Source: Myroides marinus (lineage in GTDB: Bacteria > Bacteroidota > Bacteroidia > Flavobacteriales > Flavobacteriaceae). From it: a stretch of DNA of 64,000 nucleotides. The notes under the pieces are model-generated. The model made no database searches and was not told where the DNA came from. It worked only from the letters and a program-made list of their open reading frames with translations. The DNA lies in the NCBI RefSeq assembly GCF_900109075.1, contig NZ_FNYS01000002.1, positions 1-64,000 on the forward strand, read 5' to 3'. Position 1 is the first letter of the stretch. Each line of letters opens with the position of its first letter. The position numbers were made by a program, and so were the translations under genes. Positions 41,136-51,501 of this stretch are shown piece after piece.

Positions 41136-42332
41136 ATGAGTACAAAAAACAATGAAGAAGGCTGTTGTTTTGAGACACAAGCCATACGAACACAGACAGA
41201 GCGTACACAATACAATGAACACTCTACCCCATTATACCTAACCTCAAGCTTTGTCTTTGACGATGCAGAGAATATGCGAGCTGTATTTGCAGAAGAAATA
41301 GAGCAATACTCTTACTCGCGATTCACTAATCCCAATCAAACAGAATTAGTAGATAAGATATGCCTATTCGAACAAGCAGAAGCAGGATATGCATTTGCTA
41401 CAGGAATGGCGGCTGTGTATTGTAGTTTGTTTCCTTTACTAAAAGCAGGTGATCACATTGTTTCTTGTTCTAACATCTTTGGTTCTACACGCGGACTATT
41501 TAGCAGTATGTTTCCAGAATGGGGAGTAGATACGAGTTACTTTGACCTAAATCAAGTATACGATGTAGAGTCTCTAATCAAACCAAATACCAAGATACTA
41601 TTTGCAGAAAGTCCGACTAACCCAGGAGTAGATGTATTAGACCTTGCGTACTTAGGAGAGATAGCTAAGAGACACAACCTCATCTTTATAGTAGATAACA
41701 CCTTCGCTACCCCCTATCTACAGAATCCTATCACTTTAGGAGCACACGTAGTGATACACTCTGCTACTAAACTGATAGATGGACAAGGGCGAGTATGTGG
41801 AGGAGTTACAGTAGGATATAAAGAACATATACAAAAGATCTATCTATTCGCTCGCACCATAGGATCCAGCATCTCCCCATTCAATGCGTGGGTACTATCT
41901 AAGAGCTTAGAAACCTTAGCTGTGCGAGTAGATAGACATTGTGAGAATGCCTTGACGATAGCAGAATACTTAGAGCAACATCCAGCAGTGGAGTTTATTA
42001 AGTATCCTTTCTTGCCAAGTCATCCACAATATGAAATAGCAAAAAAACAAATGAAGCAAGGAGGTAATATTATCGCCTTCGGAATAAGAGGAGGGCTTGA
42101 TGCAGGTAGAGCATTCTTAAATGCCTTACAGCTATGCAGTCGCTCAGCTAACCTTGGAGATAGTAGAACCATCGTTACACACCCTGCTTCTACCACACAT
42201 AGTAAAGTTCCTGCAGAAGAAAAAATAGCTACAGGTATCACAGACAACCTGATACGTCTATCTGTAGGATTAGAGAATACGAAAGATATTATCCGTGACT
42301 TAGAACAAGCGTTAACTGTTGCACAACAATAA
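41136..42332 (+). CDS. metZ: O-succinylhomoserine sulfhydrylase-like PLP enzyme (MetZ type)
   Basis: A 398-residue member of the same PLP family, third in the cluster. FETQAIRTQTERTQYNEHSTPLYLTSSFVFDDAE and the lysine motif HSATKLIDGQGRVCGG (Lys near residue 212) are typical of MetZ, which condenses an acylhomoserine with sulfide. With MetX acetylating homoserine, the true substrate here may be O-acetylhomoserine. metH follows after 43 bp. Confidence 0.87.
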   Translation: MSTKNNEEGCCFETQAIRTQTERTQYNEHSTPLYLTSSFVFDDAENMRAVFAEEIEQYSYSRFTNPNQTELVDKICLFEQAEAGYAFATGMAAVYCSLFPLLKAGDHIVSCSNIFGSTRGLFSSMFPEWGVDTSYFDLNQVYDVESLIKPNTKILFAESPTNPGVDVLDLAYLGEIAKRHNLIFIVDNTFATPYLQNPITLGAHVVIHSATKLIDGQGRVCGGVTVGYKEHIQKIYLFARTIGSSISPFNAWVLSKSLETLAVRVDRHCENALTIAEYLEQHPAVEFIKYPFLPSHPQYEIAKKQMKQGGNIIAFGIRGGLDAGRAFLNALQLCSRSANLGDSRTIVTHPASTTHSKVPAEEKIATGITDNLIRLSVGLENTKDIIRDLEQALTVAQQ

Positions 42333-42375
42333 CCCTGTTTTACACACCAATGAAGAATGATTAAATTAATAAATT

Positions 42376-45300
42376 ATGTCAACAACACTTATACATACTG
42401 ATATCAGAAGCCTATTAAAACAACGAACATTAGTACTCGATGGAGCAATGGGTACGATGCTTCAGGCTTACCGATTTTCAGAAGAAGACTTTAGAGGAGA
42501 GCGCTTTGCTGATTTTGCTCATCCTCTAAAGGGAAATAATGACTTGTTGTCAATCACTCAACCGGAGGCTGTAAAAGAAGTTCACAGACAATATCTTTTG
42601 GCAGGAGCTGATATCTTATCTACGAATACCTTCTCTGGTACTACCATAGCGATGGCGGATTACCACTTAGAAGATTTAGTATACGAACTAAACTATCAGT
42701 CAGCTAAGATAGCACGCGAAGTAGCAGACGAAGTAGAAGCTATTAACCCTGATAGACCTCGCTATGTAGCAGGAGCTATTGGCCCTACGAATAAGACAGC
42801 CAGTCTATCTCCAGATGTAAACAATCCTGGATACCGCGCTATCACATTCGAAGAGTTACGCATAGCGTATAAACAGCAAGCCGAGGCTCTATTAGACGGA
42901 GGATGCGACCTGTTATTAGTCGAAACTATATTTGACACATTGAATGCTAAAGCAGCTTTATTTGCCATAGACGAGATACAGTCAGAGCGAGGTATAGATA
43001 TCCCAATTATGATATCAGGTACGATAACTGATGCTTCAGGACGTACCCTATCAGGACAGACAGTAGAGGCTTTCTTGATATCTATTGCCCATATACCACT
43101 ATTGAGTATCGGATTTAACTGTGCCTTAGGAGCAGAACAGTTAGAGCCTTATGTAAAGCAATTAAGCCAGCATGCAGCAGTGAATATCTCTGCGCACCCA
43201 AATGCAGGATTGCCTAATGCCTTTGGAGAATACGATCAGACACCTAATGAAATGAAAGAACTAATCGATAGCTTTTTAAGCCAAAACTTAGTTCAGATTA
43301 TCGGAGGATGTTGTGGGACTACACCAGAGCACATCAGATTAATTGCACAGGCAGTAGCAGAGCACGCAAAAGATAGAAGACCTAAGCAGTACAACCTAAA
43401 GCCTGTTCTTGCTTTATCAGGATTAGAGCCCTTATATGTTACTGCGGAGGCAAATTTTATCAACGTAGGAGAACGTACCAATGTAACTGGTTCTCGTAAA
43501 TTCCTTCGCTTGATAAAAGAAGAACAATTTGACGAAGCTCTTGCCATCGCAAGAGAACAAGTAGAAGGAGGTGCTCAGATTATTGATATCAACATGGACG
43601 AAGGACTGTTAGACGGTGTACACTGTATGACTAACTTTCTTAACCTGATTGCCTCTGAGCCAGACATTGCTAAAGTACCTATCATGATAGATAGCTCTAA
43701 ATGGGAGATTATCGAAGCAGGACTACGTGTAGTACAGGGTAAAGCTATTGTAAATTCGATCAGTTTAAAAGAAGGAGAAGCCCTATTCATCGAACATGCT
43801 AAACTAATCAAACGCTATGGAGCTGCTACAGTAGTGATGGCTTTTGACGAGAATGGACAGGCGGACTCTTTAGCAAGACGCATCGAGATATGCTCACGCT
43901 CTTATGATATATTAGTCAACCAAGTGAACTTCGCACCTCAGGATATCATCTTTGACCCGAATATATTCCCTGTAGCAACAGGAATGGAAGAGCACAACAA
44001 CAATGCTTTAGACTTCTTTCAAGCGACCAAATGGATTAGAGAGAACCTTCCTTATGCCAATGTAAGTGGTGGGGTAAGTAATGTTTCTTTCTCTTTTAGA
44101 GGGAACAATAAAGTAAGAGAAGCTATGCACGCTGCCTTCTTATACCACGCAATACAGCATGGTATGAATATGGGGATAGTGAATCCTGAGATGTTAGAAG
44201 TTTACGATGAGGTGGACAAGGATTTAATGGAACACGTAGAAGACGTCTTATTAAACAGACGTGCTGATGCGACTGAACGCTTACTTGACTTTGCAGAGAG
44301 TATTAAAAATGAAAGTGCTATTCAAACAACCGAAAACAAAGTAGAAGAATGGCGTTCAGGCAGTATCCAGGATAGACTAACACATGCTTTAGTCAAAGGA
44401 ATAGAAACTTACATCTTAGAAGATACAGAAGAAGCTCGACTAAGTGTACCTCAACCTATCCAAGTGATCGAACAATATTTGATGAATGGAATGAACGTAG
44501 TAGGTGATTTATTCGGAGCAGGTAAGATGTTCTTGCCACAAGTAGTAAAATCTGCTCGTGTAATGAAGAAAGCAGTAGCCTACCTCCTACCTTATATCGA
44601 AGAGAGCAAAAAGCAGAATGCTGAAGCCTCAGTTGGTAATGCAGGTAAGATACTAATGGCAACTGTAAGAGGAGATGTACACGACATCGGTAAGAATATC
44701 GTAGCTGTAGTATTAGCGTGTAATAACTATGAGATTATAGACCTTGGGGTAATGGTACCACCAGAGAAAATCATAGAGACTGCTATAAAAGAACAAGTTG
44801 ACATCATCGGACTAAGTGGATTAATCACTCCATCCTTAGATGAGATGGTACACTTGGCTAAGGAGTTGGACAAGGTTAATAGCAATATTCCTATCATGAT
44901 CGGTGGAGCGACTACCTCACGTGTTCATACTGCAGTAAAGATTGCACCAGAGTATAAGAACTGTGTTGTACATGTACACGATGCCTCTCGCTCTGTAACT
45001 ATTGCTAACCAACTATTGCAAAAAGAAGTTGAAGCAAGCTTTAAGGAAAACATCAAAGCGGAGTACGATCAATTAAGACGCGACTATTTAGGTAGAGCCA
45101 GAGATAAGAGCTATATCACCATAGAACAAGCAAGAGCAAACAAAGTGAAGATCGAATGGGATGCAAAAGACATCGTCAAACCAAACTTCATAGGCACGAA
45201 GAGAGTCACAGTAGAGTTAGACGAACTATTGCCTTTTATAGATTGGGCACCGTTCTTTCGCTCTTGGCAGTTATACGGTAAGTTTCCTGAGATCTTGACA

Positions 45301-46107
45301 GATGAGATAGTAGGACAGACAGCCACACAGGTCTATGACGATGCACTAATTATGTTAGACAAAATCATAAACGAACGTTGGTTCGACGCCAGAGGTGTCT
45401 TAGGTATCTTCCCTGCTAACCAAGTAAACGACGATGATATTGAAGTCTACAACGAACAAGGAGAGGTATTAGACCACTTATTAACACTGCGTCAACAATC
45501 GCTGAAAAATATCAAAGCACCTAATATTGCCTTAGCAGACTTCATCGCCCCTAAAGAAAGCGGATTAGAAGATTACATCGGATTATTTGCTGTTTCTACA
45601 GGTTTTGGAGTAGATGAGATTGCTAAAACATACGAAGACGACCTTGATGATTACAGCGCTATTATGGTTAAAGCTTTAGCAGATCGCTTAGTAGAAGCCT
45701 TTGCCGAACTATTACACCACCGTGTACGTACAGAGATTTGGGGCTATGCTTCTGCTGAACGCTTAAGCAACGAAGAACTGATTAAGGAAGCTTATCAAGG
45801 GATTCGACCAGCACCAGGTTACCCAGCTTGTCCTGACCATTTAGAAAAAGGAACAATCTGGAAACTCCTGCAAGTGGAAGAACAAATAGGTGTAACGCTA
45901 ACAGAGAGCTATGCCATGTTCCCAGCAGCTGCTGTCTCAGGATACTACTTTGCCCATCCACAGAGTAGATACTTTGGATTGGGGAAAATAGAGCAAGATC
46001 AATTAGAAGACTACGCCAATAGAAGAAATATAACAACAGAAGAAGCTGAGCGATGGTTGTCACCCAACTTAGCTCAAAACAATAAATTAACGACGAACGA
46101 ATCATGA
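42376..46107 (+). CDS. metH: Cobalamin-dependent methionine synthase
   Basis: A 1243-residue full-length MetH that methylates homocysteine using methyltetrahydrofolate and cobalamin. Domains in order: homocysteine-binding barrel (DGAMGTMLQ near residue 20, zinc Cys pair GGCCGTT near residue 313), pterin-binding barrel ([14 protein letters not shown] near residue 365), B12 cap and B12-binding domain ([10 protein letters not shown] at about 766-775, with the axial His), and the AdoMet reactivation domain ([14 protein letters not shown] near residue 1143). Cobalamin need links it to the B12 uptake operon at 13.5-20 kb. The stop overlaps metF by 4 bp. Confidence 0.97.
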   Translation: MSTTLIHTDIRSLLKQRTLVLDGAMGTMLQAYRFSEEDFRGERFADFAHPLKGNNDLLSITQPEAVKEVHRQYLLAGADILSTNTFSGTTIAMADYHLEDLVYELNYQSAKIAREVADEVEAINPDRPRYVAGAIGPTNKTASLSPDVNNPGYRAITFEELRIAYKQQAEALLDGGCDLLLVETIFDTLNAKAALFAIDEIQSERGIDIPIMISGTITDASGRTLSGQTVEAFLISIAHIPLLSIGFNCALGAEQLEPYVKQLSQHAAVNISAHPNAGLPNAFGEYDQTPNEMKELIDSFLSQNLVQIIGGCCGTTPEHIRLIAQAVAEHAKDRRPKQYNLKPVLALSGLEPLYVTAEANFINVGERTNVTGSRKFLRLIKEEQFDEALAIAREQVEGGAQIIDINMDEGLLDGVHCMTNFLNLIASEPDIAKVPIMIDSSKWEIIEAGLRVVQGKAIVNSISLKEGEALFIEHAKLIKRYGAATVVMAFDENGQADSLARRIEICSRSYDILVNQVNFAPQDIIFDPNIFPVATGMEEHNNNALDFFQATKWIRENLPYANVSGGVSNVSFSFRGNNKVREAMHAAFLYHAIQHGMNMGIVNPEMLEVYDEVDKDLMEHVEDVLLNRRADATERLLDFAESIKNESAIQTTENKVEEWRSGSIQDRLTHALVKGIETYILEDTEEARLSVPQPIQVIEQYLMNGMNVVGDLFGAGKMFLPQVVKSARVMKKAVAYLLPYIEESKKQNAEASVGNAGKILMATVRGDVHDIGKNIVAVVLACNNYEIIDLGVMVPPEKIIETAIKEQVDIIGLSGLITPSLDEMVHLAKELDKVNSNIPIMIGGATTSRVHTAVKIAPEYKNCVVHVHDASRSVTIANQLLQKEVEASFKENIKAEYDQLRRDYLGRARDKSYITIEQARANKVKIEWDAKDIVKPNFIGTKRVTVELDELLPFIDWAPFFRSWQLYGKFPEILTDEIVGQTATQVYDDALIMLDKIINERWFDARGVLGIFPANQVNDDDIEVYNEQGEVLDHLLTLRQQSLKNIKAPNIALADFIAPKESGLEDYIGLFAVSTGFGVDEIAKTYEDDLDDYSAIMVKALADRLVEAFAELLHHRVRTEIWGYASAERLSNEELIKEAYQGIRPAPGYPACPDHLEKGTIWKLLQVEEQIGVTLTESYAMFPAAAVSGYYFAHPQSRYFGLGKIEQDQLEDYANRRNITTEEAERWLSPNLAQNNKLTTNES

Positions 46108-47060
46108 AAGTAACAGAACACATCCAAAAAGCAAACGGTAAAACACAATTCTCATTCGAGATACTACCACCGTTAAAAGGGCAAAACATTCAAGGAATAT
46201 TTGACTCTATCGAACCGCTAATGGAGTTCGAACCACCTTTCATTGACGTGACGTATCACCGCGAAGAATATGAGTACAAAGAAGCAGGCAACGGACTGTG
46301 GGAAAAAAGAGTTGTCAGAAAAAGACCAGGAACTGTCGGCATTTGTTCGGCTATCCAAAATAGATTCAAGTTGGACGCCATACCGCACATCTTGTGTGGA
46401 GGCTTCACCAAAGAAGACACCGAAAACTTCCTTATAGACCTTGACTTCTTAGGTATAGACAATGTTGTAGCTCTTAGAGGAGATGCCGTAAAGAACGAGA
46501 CCTACTTTAAACCTGAACCTAAAGGAAATAAGTACGCTTCTGAATTAGTCACTCAGATAGCAGAACTTAACCAAGGTATTTACTTAGACCCTGAATTAGA
46601 GAATACCAGTAAGACGGACTTCTGTATCGGAGTAGCTGGCTATCCAGAGAAACACATGGAAGCACCTAACTTTGATACCGATCTAAAATATCTAAAACAA
46701 AAGATAGACAACGGTGCAGAATACATCGTTACTCAAATGTTTTTTGACAACAGTAAGTTCTTTGAGTTTGTGGACAAGTGCAGAGCCATTGGTATTGATG
46801 TGCCTATCATACCAGGGCTAAAGCCATTAGCTACCCTAAGCCAACTAAACCTGTTGCCTCAACGCTTTAAAGTTGACCTACCAGATGACTTAGTTGCTGA
46901 GGTGTTAAAGGCAAAAGACAATACTGCTATCCGAGAGATAGGAATAGAATGGTGTGCGCAGCAATCAAAAGAACTTATCGCCGCAGGCATCCCTATCGTA
47001 CACTACTACTCGATGGGTAAATCTGATAATATCATTAAGATTATCAAGAAAGCAATTTAG
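46104..47060 (+). CDS. metF: 5,10-methylenetetrahydrofolate reductase
   Basis: A 318-residue flavoprotein barrel that makes 5-methyl-THF, the methyl donor for Met[12 protein letters not shown] near residue 14 opens the barrel with the catalytic Glu, NVVALRGDA near residue 118 binds FAD, and [16 protein letters not shown] near residue 208 and IIPGLKPL near residue 230 are family signatures. Overlap ATGA with metH indicates translational coupling. Confidence 0.96.
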   Translation: MKVTEHIQKANGKTQFSFEILPPLKGQNIQGIFDSIEPLMEFEPPFIDVTYHREEYEYKEAGNGLWEKRVVRKRPGTVGICSAIQNRFKLDAIPHILCGGFTKEDTENFLIDLDFLGIDNVVALRGDAVKNETYFKPEPKGNKYASELVTQIAELNQGIYLDPELENTSKTDFCIGVAGYPEKHMEAPNFDTDLKYLKQKIDNGAEYIVTQMFFDNSKFFEFVDKCRAIGIDVPIIPGLKPLATLSQLNLLPQRFKVDLPDDLVAEVLKAKDNTAIREIGIEWCAQQSKELIAAGIPIVHYYSMGKSDNIIKIIKKAI

Positions 47061-47061
47061 T

Positions 47062-47546
47062 TTACAGTGAACGGTTTACAACTGTTGACTGTAAACTGTA
47101 AACCTGAATCCATAACTCGTTATTTATAAATTTTTGGTTGTAGAAAACCCCTTTCATCATTTTGATAAAGGGGTTTTCGTTTATATATTCATAGTAAAAA
47201 GAAAACACTTCTCTCACCACTAAAACATTACTATTCCTACTGTAAAGAATGTAATACTTAGTTATAATCAGAACAACTTTTATTCTTTTACCTATAAAGT
47301 TCCACATCTCGATTGTTGGACAAACCTTGGACAATAAGTAGTGAATACTAGACTAGAGACACCTTTTCTCCATGAATGCTCTAACCATTCACCTAGTAGT
47401 GTCCTACCGAAGGTATATTGAAATAGTACTATACATTATTTGTTACCTGAAACTGCATTAAGTTTTTAGTATCTAAACTTTCGAATATTAATGATATCTA
47501 ACTACATATAAACACTTTAAACATCATTATCGCGTTATATAATAAA
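47062..47546. other. 485-bp intergenic region after metF
   Basis: Contains GGTTTAC/GTAAACC heptamer repeats (47062-47104), the metF terminator, and an AT-rich stretch to 47546. A 90-codon minus-strand open frame at 47062-47334 crosses both the repeats and the terminator, is compositionally unlike a protein and is not counted as a gene. Confidence 0.6.
47143..47178 (+). terminator. Terminator of metF
   Basis: GAAAACCCCTTT (47143-47154) and AAAGGGGTTTTC (47167-47178) form a 12-bp perfect stem that extends through ATCA/TGAT. It is T-rich on both sides and closes the methionine cluster. Confidence 0.85.
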
Positions 47547-48392
47547 ATGACTGCTATGAAAAAAACAAACCTATTATTAATCATTATCACCCTAATGATA
47601 TGTGTTGCTTGTGGTCAAAAAAGAGAATATGCTGAACCATCAGGAGAGACAACAGAATACACAAGTACAGCAGAAAAAGCGACTACAACTTCATCTACTG
47701 ATACTTCAAAAGAGGAACCTCAAACTCAGCCTCCTCAAAACACAGATAACCGAAAAGTAATCAAAGAGGGCCTTATCCGCTTTAAAACTGCGAGTGCAAA
47801 AGAATCCAGAAAACTAATATCTCAATGCATAACTGACTATAATGGTTATTTAGCCCAGGATGATGTAAACACAAAAACAGGTATAGATCAATACACCGTG
47901 ACTATCAGAGTCCCTGCAGAGAACTTCGAAAAATTACTTGACAGAGTAACAGACAATGCTCTTCAGATTGAGAGTAAGGACATCAAAGCAATAGATATCA
48001 CAGAACAATATGTAGATCTAGAAGCGAGAATTAAAACAAAGAAAGAAATGGAGTCTCGCTTTAAGGAATTGCTAAAAAGAGCGAATACAATGGAAGAGAT
48101 CTTTGTTGTAGAAAAAGAAATAGAAAAGATACGTTCAGACATTGAATCCTCAGAAGGAAGATTAAATGTTTTGAGAAACAGAGCTGCTTTCAGTACATTA
48201 TCACTTGAGTTTTACGAACAAGACGAGCCAGTACATATCGAAGAAGACAAAGGATATGGCTTTAAAGAATCTTTCTTAACAGGCTGGTCTGGGTTAATGT
48301 GGTTTTTCTCAGGGTTACTGAACATTTGGCCATTTATCCTATTACTTATTGCTGCTATAATTGCCTTTAAAAAATTCTATAGTAACAAGTAA
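47547..48392 (+). CDS. DUF4349 lipoprotein
   Basis: A 281-residue protein; the ATG at 47556 (MKKTN) would give a tidier lipoprotein signal than the one at 47547. Lipobox VACG, then a low-complexity Thr/Glu/Ser linker (residues 27-70), the DUF4349 core (IKEGLIRFKTASAKESRK, YTVTIRVPAENFEKLLDRV), a coiled coil at about 150-215 and one C-terminal membrane helix (residues 250-272) with a short basic tail. The fold suggests an envelope protein spanning the periplasm. Function unknown. Confidence 0.82.
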   Translation: MTAMKKTNLLLIIITLMICVACGQKREYAEPSGETTEYTSTAEKATTTSSTDTSKEEPQTQPPQNTDNRKVIKEGLIRFKTASAKESRKLISQCITDYNGYLAQDDVNTKTGIDQYTVTIRVPAENFEKLLDRVTDNALQIESKDIKAIDITEQYVDLEARIKTKKEMESRFKELLKRANTMEEIFVVEKEIEKIRSDIESSEGRLNVLRNRAAFSTLSLEFYEQDEPVHIEEDKGYGFKESFLTGWSGLMWFFSGLLNIWPFILLLIAAIIAFKKFYSNK

Positions 48393-48412
48393 TTGTTCAC
48401 TCTAAAAACACA

Positions 48413-48441
48413 AAAGCCCTTCCTAAACAGAAGGGCTTTCT
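48413..48441 (+). terminator. Terminator of the DUF4349 gene
   Basis: AAAGCCCTTC and GAAGGGCTTT form a 10-bp stem with a 7-nt loop. The following T-run is short. Confidence 0.75.
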
Positions 48442-48510
48442 TATACCTATTAATATATTTTTACCTATTGTGGCAAATAAAGCCAGAATATCTAATCGAC
48501 ATTCGCTGCG

Positions 48511-48536
48511 GTAGACGTAAAGTATTACGTCTCTAC
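48511..48536. repeat. 26-bp dispersed palindromic repeat, copy 2
   Basis: Exact reverse complement of 1323-1348. It lies in the convergent spacer between the DUF4349 and Nudix genes. Confidence 0.75.
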
Positions 48537-48578
48537 AGTAATCAACTCCACCAATTCAATGCCACAAGCAAATAGCTA

Positions 48579-49082
48579 TTAATTCTCAGTCGATAATAGT
48601 AAACCTCCTATCTCTTCCTTCATCTCCAACAGATTCAGCTCGCCATCGTATAACGCATGAAACACAAAAGGCTGTTGCTCTAAGATATACTGATAAATAT
48701 ACCAATCCGTCTTAGGAGTAGGTACATTCAACAAGTCTTCATAAGCTATCCACTCTAATGTTCCCTCATTACACTCAGGAGGAGTTACCTCATCGATATC
48801 TGCTACATACACATAACTCAACCAATTATACTTGGTAGGAGAAGTCTCTGTCAGTATACCACAGAACTTCACTTTATCCACACGAATACCTGTCTCTTCA
48901 AAAGTCTCACGGAGAACTCCTTCTTCAGGCGTTTCATAAGGTTCTATCTTACCACCAACTGGCGTGTATGTATCTTTATTAGGCTCTTTTAGGCGCTTAA
49001 GTAGCATAAAGTTGTTGCCATTTCTAAGCACACATAGTGTTGCTATCTTTTTTATTCCCTCTGGTATCACGATTTTACTCAT
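48579..49082 (-). CDS. Nudix hydrolase
   Basis: A 167-residue Nudix protein. The Nudix box runs from GGKIEPYETPEEGVLRETFEE to TGI (about residues 42-65), with the metal-binding REXXEE core intact. The VCVLRNGNNFMLLKR-like N-terminus resembles MutT/8-oxo-dGTP diphosphatases, but the substrate cannot be told. It follows the acetyltransferase gene by 1 bp and is co-transcribed with it. Confidence 0.9.
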   Translation of the reverse strand: MSKIVIPEGIKKIATLCVLRNGNNFMLLKRLKEPNKDTYTPVGGKIEPYETPEEGVLRETFEETGIRVDKVKFCGILTETSPTKYNWLSYVYVADIDEVTPPECNEGTLEWIAYEDLLNVPTPKTDWYIYQYILEQQPFVFHALYDGELNLLEMKEEIGGLLLSTEN

Positions 49083-49083
49083 C

Positions 49084-49710
49084 CTACTTCTCGTTTAATA
49101 GTTGCTGAAAACGATCTACGAACTCTCCTACATGTGCTCCGTCCATCAGTGCGTGATGTCCATGAATAGATACAGCCATACGCTTGCGTCCACCTTCATC
49201 CATCACCTTACCAAACGAAATTTTAGGACAACTATCTGGGAAGTCATAATGCCTCGCATGCGACATAGACGTAAAGTCAAGCCAAGGCACTGCTGAGATA
49301 TGTAATACATTCTCTCCTTTAGACGCAGGAAAGAAATCAGATGACTTTTGCACACGGTCTATCTCCTCCTTTGCTTTAGCGAAGAACACTGTTGCATCGC
49401 TGTAGTAATCCATATATGCAAACCCAAAAGTCCCATTCGGTCTATTAATTGTCGGTGAAGCATGTACCTCATCATATAAATACACCTCTTTATCTACTAT
49501 TCTGTATCGGAAAGCCTCTACCTCATTTGCTGCTTTTAGTGCATCGTGTAGATAAGTTAAGAAGAATGAGTGACCGTGTTCTTTGGCACTTTGATAGGCA
49601 ATAGTACAATCTACTTGTACAGTCAACCCAAAGAAAGGTTCTGTAAATTGAGAAAAGAACGCATACTGCTCTTTTCGATTCCATTGTGAGAGTTCTATTT
49701 TAGTTCTCAT
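49084..49710 (-). CDS. Chloramphenicol acetyltransferase-like protein (CATase-A fold)
   Basis: A 208-residue protein of the type A chloramphenicol acetyltransferase family. The active-site motif HHALMDG lies near residues 185-191, with the N-terminal WNRKEQYAFF and the central FGFAYMDYYS and WLDFTSM segments. This size and the conserved HHxxxDG are consistent with a working acetyltransferase. Whether chloramphenicol is the substrate is uncertain because many chromosomal homologues are unlinked to resistance. The close Nudix partner and lack of mobile elements suggest a resident gene. Confidence 0.85.
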   Translation of the reverse strand: MRTKIELSQWNRKEQYAFFSQFTEPFFGLTVQVDCTIAYQSAKEHGHSFFLTYLHDALKAANEVEAFRYRIVDKEVYLYDEVHASPTINRPNGTFGFAYMDYYSDATVFFAKAKEEIDRVQKSSDFFPASKGENVLHISAVPWLDFTSMSHARHYDFPDSCPKISFGKVMDEGGRKRMAVSIHGHHALMDGAHVGEFVDRFQQLLNEK

Positions 49711-49852
49711 AGTTGTTCTTGTTGTTTTAGTAATCGAAAGCGAAAATATACGTAATCTTCTTGATGGTATAAGACTTTTGTCCCATCGATACTTAATAGA
49801 TGATCAATGCTTAAGGACAACCGAGATACATCTATCTCAAAGACGCTCTATA

Positions 49853-49881
49853 AAACAAAAAGCACGGATGATATCCGCGCT
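49853..49881 (-). terminator. Terminator of the 49895-50992 gene
   Basis: On the minus strand AGCGCGGAT, ATC loop and ATCCGTGCT (one G-T wobble) are followed by TTTTTG and T. Confidence 0.8.
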
Positions 49882-49894
49882 TAGTATATCTAAA

Positions 49895-50992
49895 TTACTC
49901 TATTTCTTTTAGTATGATTGCTTTTAGATCAGCATTAAAACCATTAATTTCTTTTATAAACTTCCCTTCAGGACTAAATAATAAATAAGATGGAGTACTC
50001 ATATTTCGATACATAGCCATAGCAGGATGAAGATGTCCTTCTTTATTCCAAATTATGTTTCCTTTCTTACCTTTTAACTCATAATACTTCTGTGCTTCTT
50101 GCAGATTATCACCTGTGTGATAAGTCACATACATTACTTTATCCTTTAACTCTTCTTCTATCACAGCAGTCTTAGGAGCTGCCTTGCCACAAAACCAACA
50201 GTAAACATTAGAGAAGTCTAATAGAACATACTTGCCATTATAATAGTCACTGAACCTAACTTCTTTATTTTTCAAATTTAATGCTGTGAAGTCATAATAC
50301 ATATCTCCTATTTCCAACTGTTTAGAATCACATAAAACCTTTAAAAACTTAATCTCACTTCTATCCATATTTACAGAGTCTACTAAGCTATACAAAGTCT
50401 TAAACTGTTCTACTGTAAATTGATCTTGATAAAACCTGATTAAACGTCTACCATAATCAGTATTAATGTGCTTTTTCAGAAACTCATACTGACGTCTAAC
50501 ATATTCTTTTCTAATAGTATCTAATTCATCTTTGTACTTCGCGTATACAACTTCAGATTTAGTCCCTTCTTCAATTTCCTTTTCTATAATCTCGTCAATA
50601 TCATTGCTTTTCTTATCAAGATCTTTACTTAGTAAGTAGTTCTCATATCTCAATCCATCATACTTTGAGTTTTTAGCAACTACCTCATTAGGAAAATCAT
50701 CAATAGAAGCATCGATAGTCACAGATTCATTACCTAAGTAAAAATAAGTGCGTATAATATCATTATCATCATACACTGATATAGATACAGAAGTAGGTGC
50801 TTCTTTTAAGCTTACTTCTACATCTATCACTCCGTCCTTTAGATAAAACTCTTTTTCTTTCTCTCCTCCTGAGATACTAAGTTTAGTCTTATTATCTATC
50901 CCAGTAATCTTTCCAGTGATATGTAATTTATCCTGAGCAAAAATGCCTACAGACAACAATAATGTTATCAATACAATTATTCTATTAGTCAT
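49895..50992 (-). CDS. TlpA-like thioredoxin-fold protein with N-terminal DUF4369-type domain
   Basis: A 365-residue exported protein (signal residues 1-19, ending IFAQ). Residues about 22-115 form a DUF4369-like beta domain (LHITGKITGIDNKTKLSISGG), about 120-225 a helical linker, and 230-365 an AhpC/TSA-TlpA thioredoxin domain with CWFC at about 264-267 and the cis-Pro in STPSYLLFSPEG near residue 340. These proteins act as periplasmic disulfide reductases, often in cytochrome c or envelope maturation. Single gene with its own terminator. Confidence 0.85.
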   Translation of the reverse strand: MTNRIIVLITLLLSVGIFAQDKLHITGKITGIDNKTKLSISGGEKEKEFYLKDGVIDVEVSLKEAPTSVSISVYDDNDIIRTYFYLGNESVTIDASIDDFPNEVVAKNSKYDGLRYENYLLSKDLDKKSNDIDEIIEKEIEEGTKSEVVYAKYKDELDTIRKEYVRRQYEFLKKHINTDYGRRLIRFYQDQFTVEQFKTLYSLVDSVNMDRSEIKFLKVLCDSKQLEIGDMYYDFTALNLKNKEVRFSDYYNGKYVLLDFSNVYCWFCGKAAPKTAVIEEELKDKVMYVTYHTGDNLQEAQKYYELKGKKGNIIWNKEGHLHPAMAMYRNMSTPSYLLFSPEGKFIKEINGFNADLKAIILKEIE

Positions 50993-51165
50993 AATTTAAG
51001 TGATTGGTTTGTTACTAATCTACAACGCATGGTTCAGAAGTATATTACTGCCCTATTCTGTCAATAGTATTAAATCAAACCTAAAGTATATAGAAACACG
51101 GTAAAGGCTATATACAATGAATATACATACCACTCCTCCCCACTTACCTAAAGAAACTGCCCTCA

Positions 51166-51360
51166 TTTGGAGATAATGACCTTATTTGGTTAAAATGCAC
51201 TAATATGAAGAACGAAAAAACACATAACAAACTAATATTCAATACTTAGCAATATTTTGTTTTACGTTTGTTTTGATAGTGTTCGGTAATTTCTAGTGTT
51301 TACTTGGGTTAGAAGGGTGTTTTCAAAAGCGTACTAAACCCGTACCCAAACCATCTACTA
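51166..51360 (+). repeat. Dispersed ~200-bp intergenic element, copy B
   Basis: Second copy of the element at 28151-28354, with about 80 percent identity in the right half and small indels in the left half. It starts near TTTGGAGATAATG and ends GTACCCAAACC then ATCTACTA. It lies 142 bp before the acyl-CoA dehydrogenase start. The 50993-51165 part of this spacer has no recognisable feature. Confidence 0.75.
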
Positions 51361-51441
51361 TAGATTAAGATAGAAATAAAGCATTATTTGTATAAAAACG
51401 ACGTGTATTTGAATTTTTATATTCTCTTTTCCGGGTAAAAA

Positions 51442-51471
51442 TTGGTCAATTCGAAATAATGTCTATTTTTG
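51442..51471 (+). promoter_or_regulatory. Promoter of the acyl-CoA dehydrogenase gene
   Basis: TTGG (51442-51445), 18 bp, then TATTTTTG (51464-51471), 31 bp before the ATG. Matches the Bacteroidota consensus. Confidence 0.65.
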
Positions 51472-51501
51472 TTATACAACCACAAAAAACGATATTGATA
51501 T

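Noticed and set aside
47062..47334. 90-codon minus-strand open frame after metF
   Set aside because: It runs through the metF terminator and heptamer repeats, has no family resemblance and an unlikely composition.
48393..48575. 60-codon plus-strand open frame after the DUF4349 gene
   Set aside because: It contains the terminator hairpin and the dispersed 26-bp repeat; no start signal of its own.
49084..49710. CAT-like gene as part of a resistance transposon
   Set aside because: No transposase, integrase or inverted repeats nearby, and base composition matches the neighbours.
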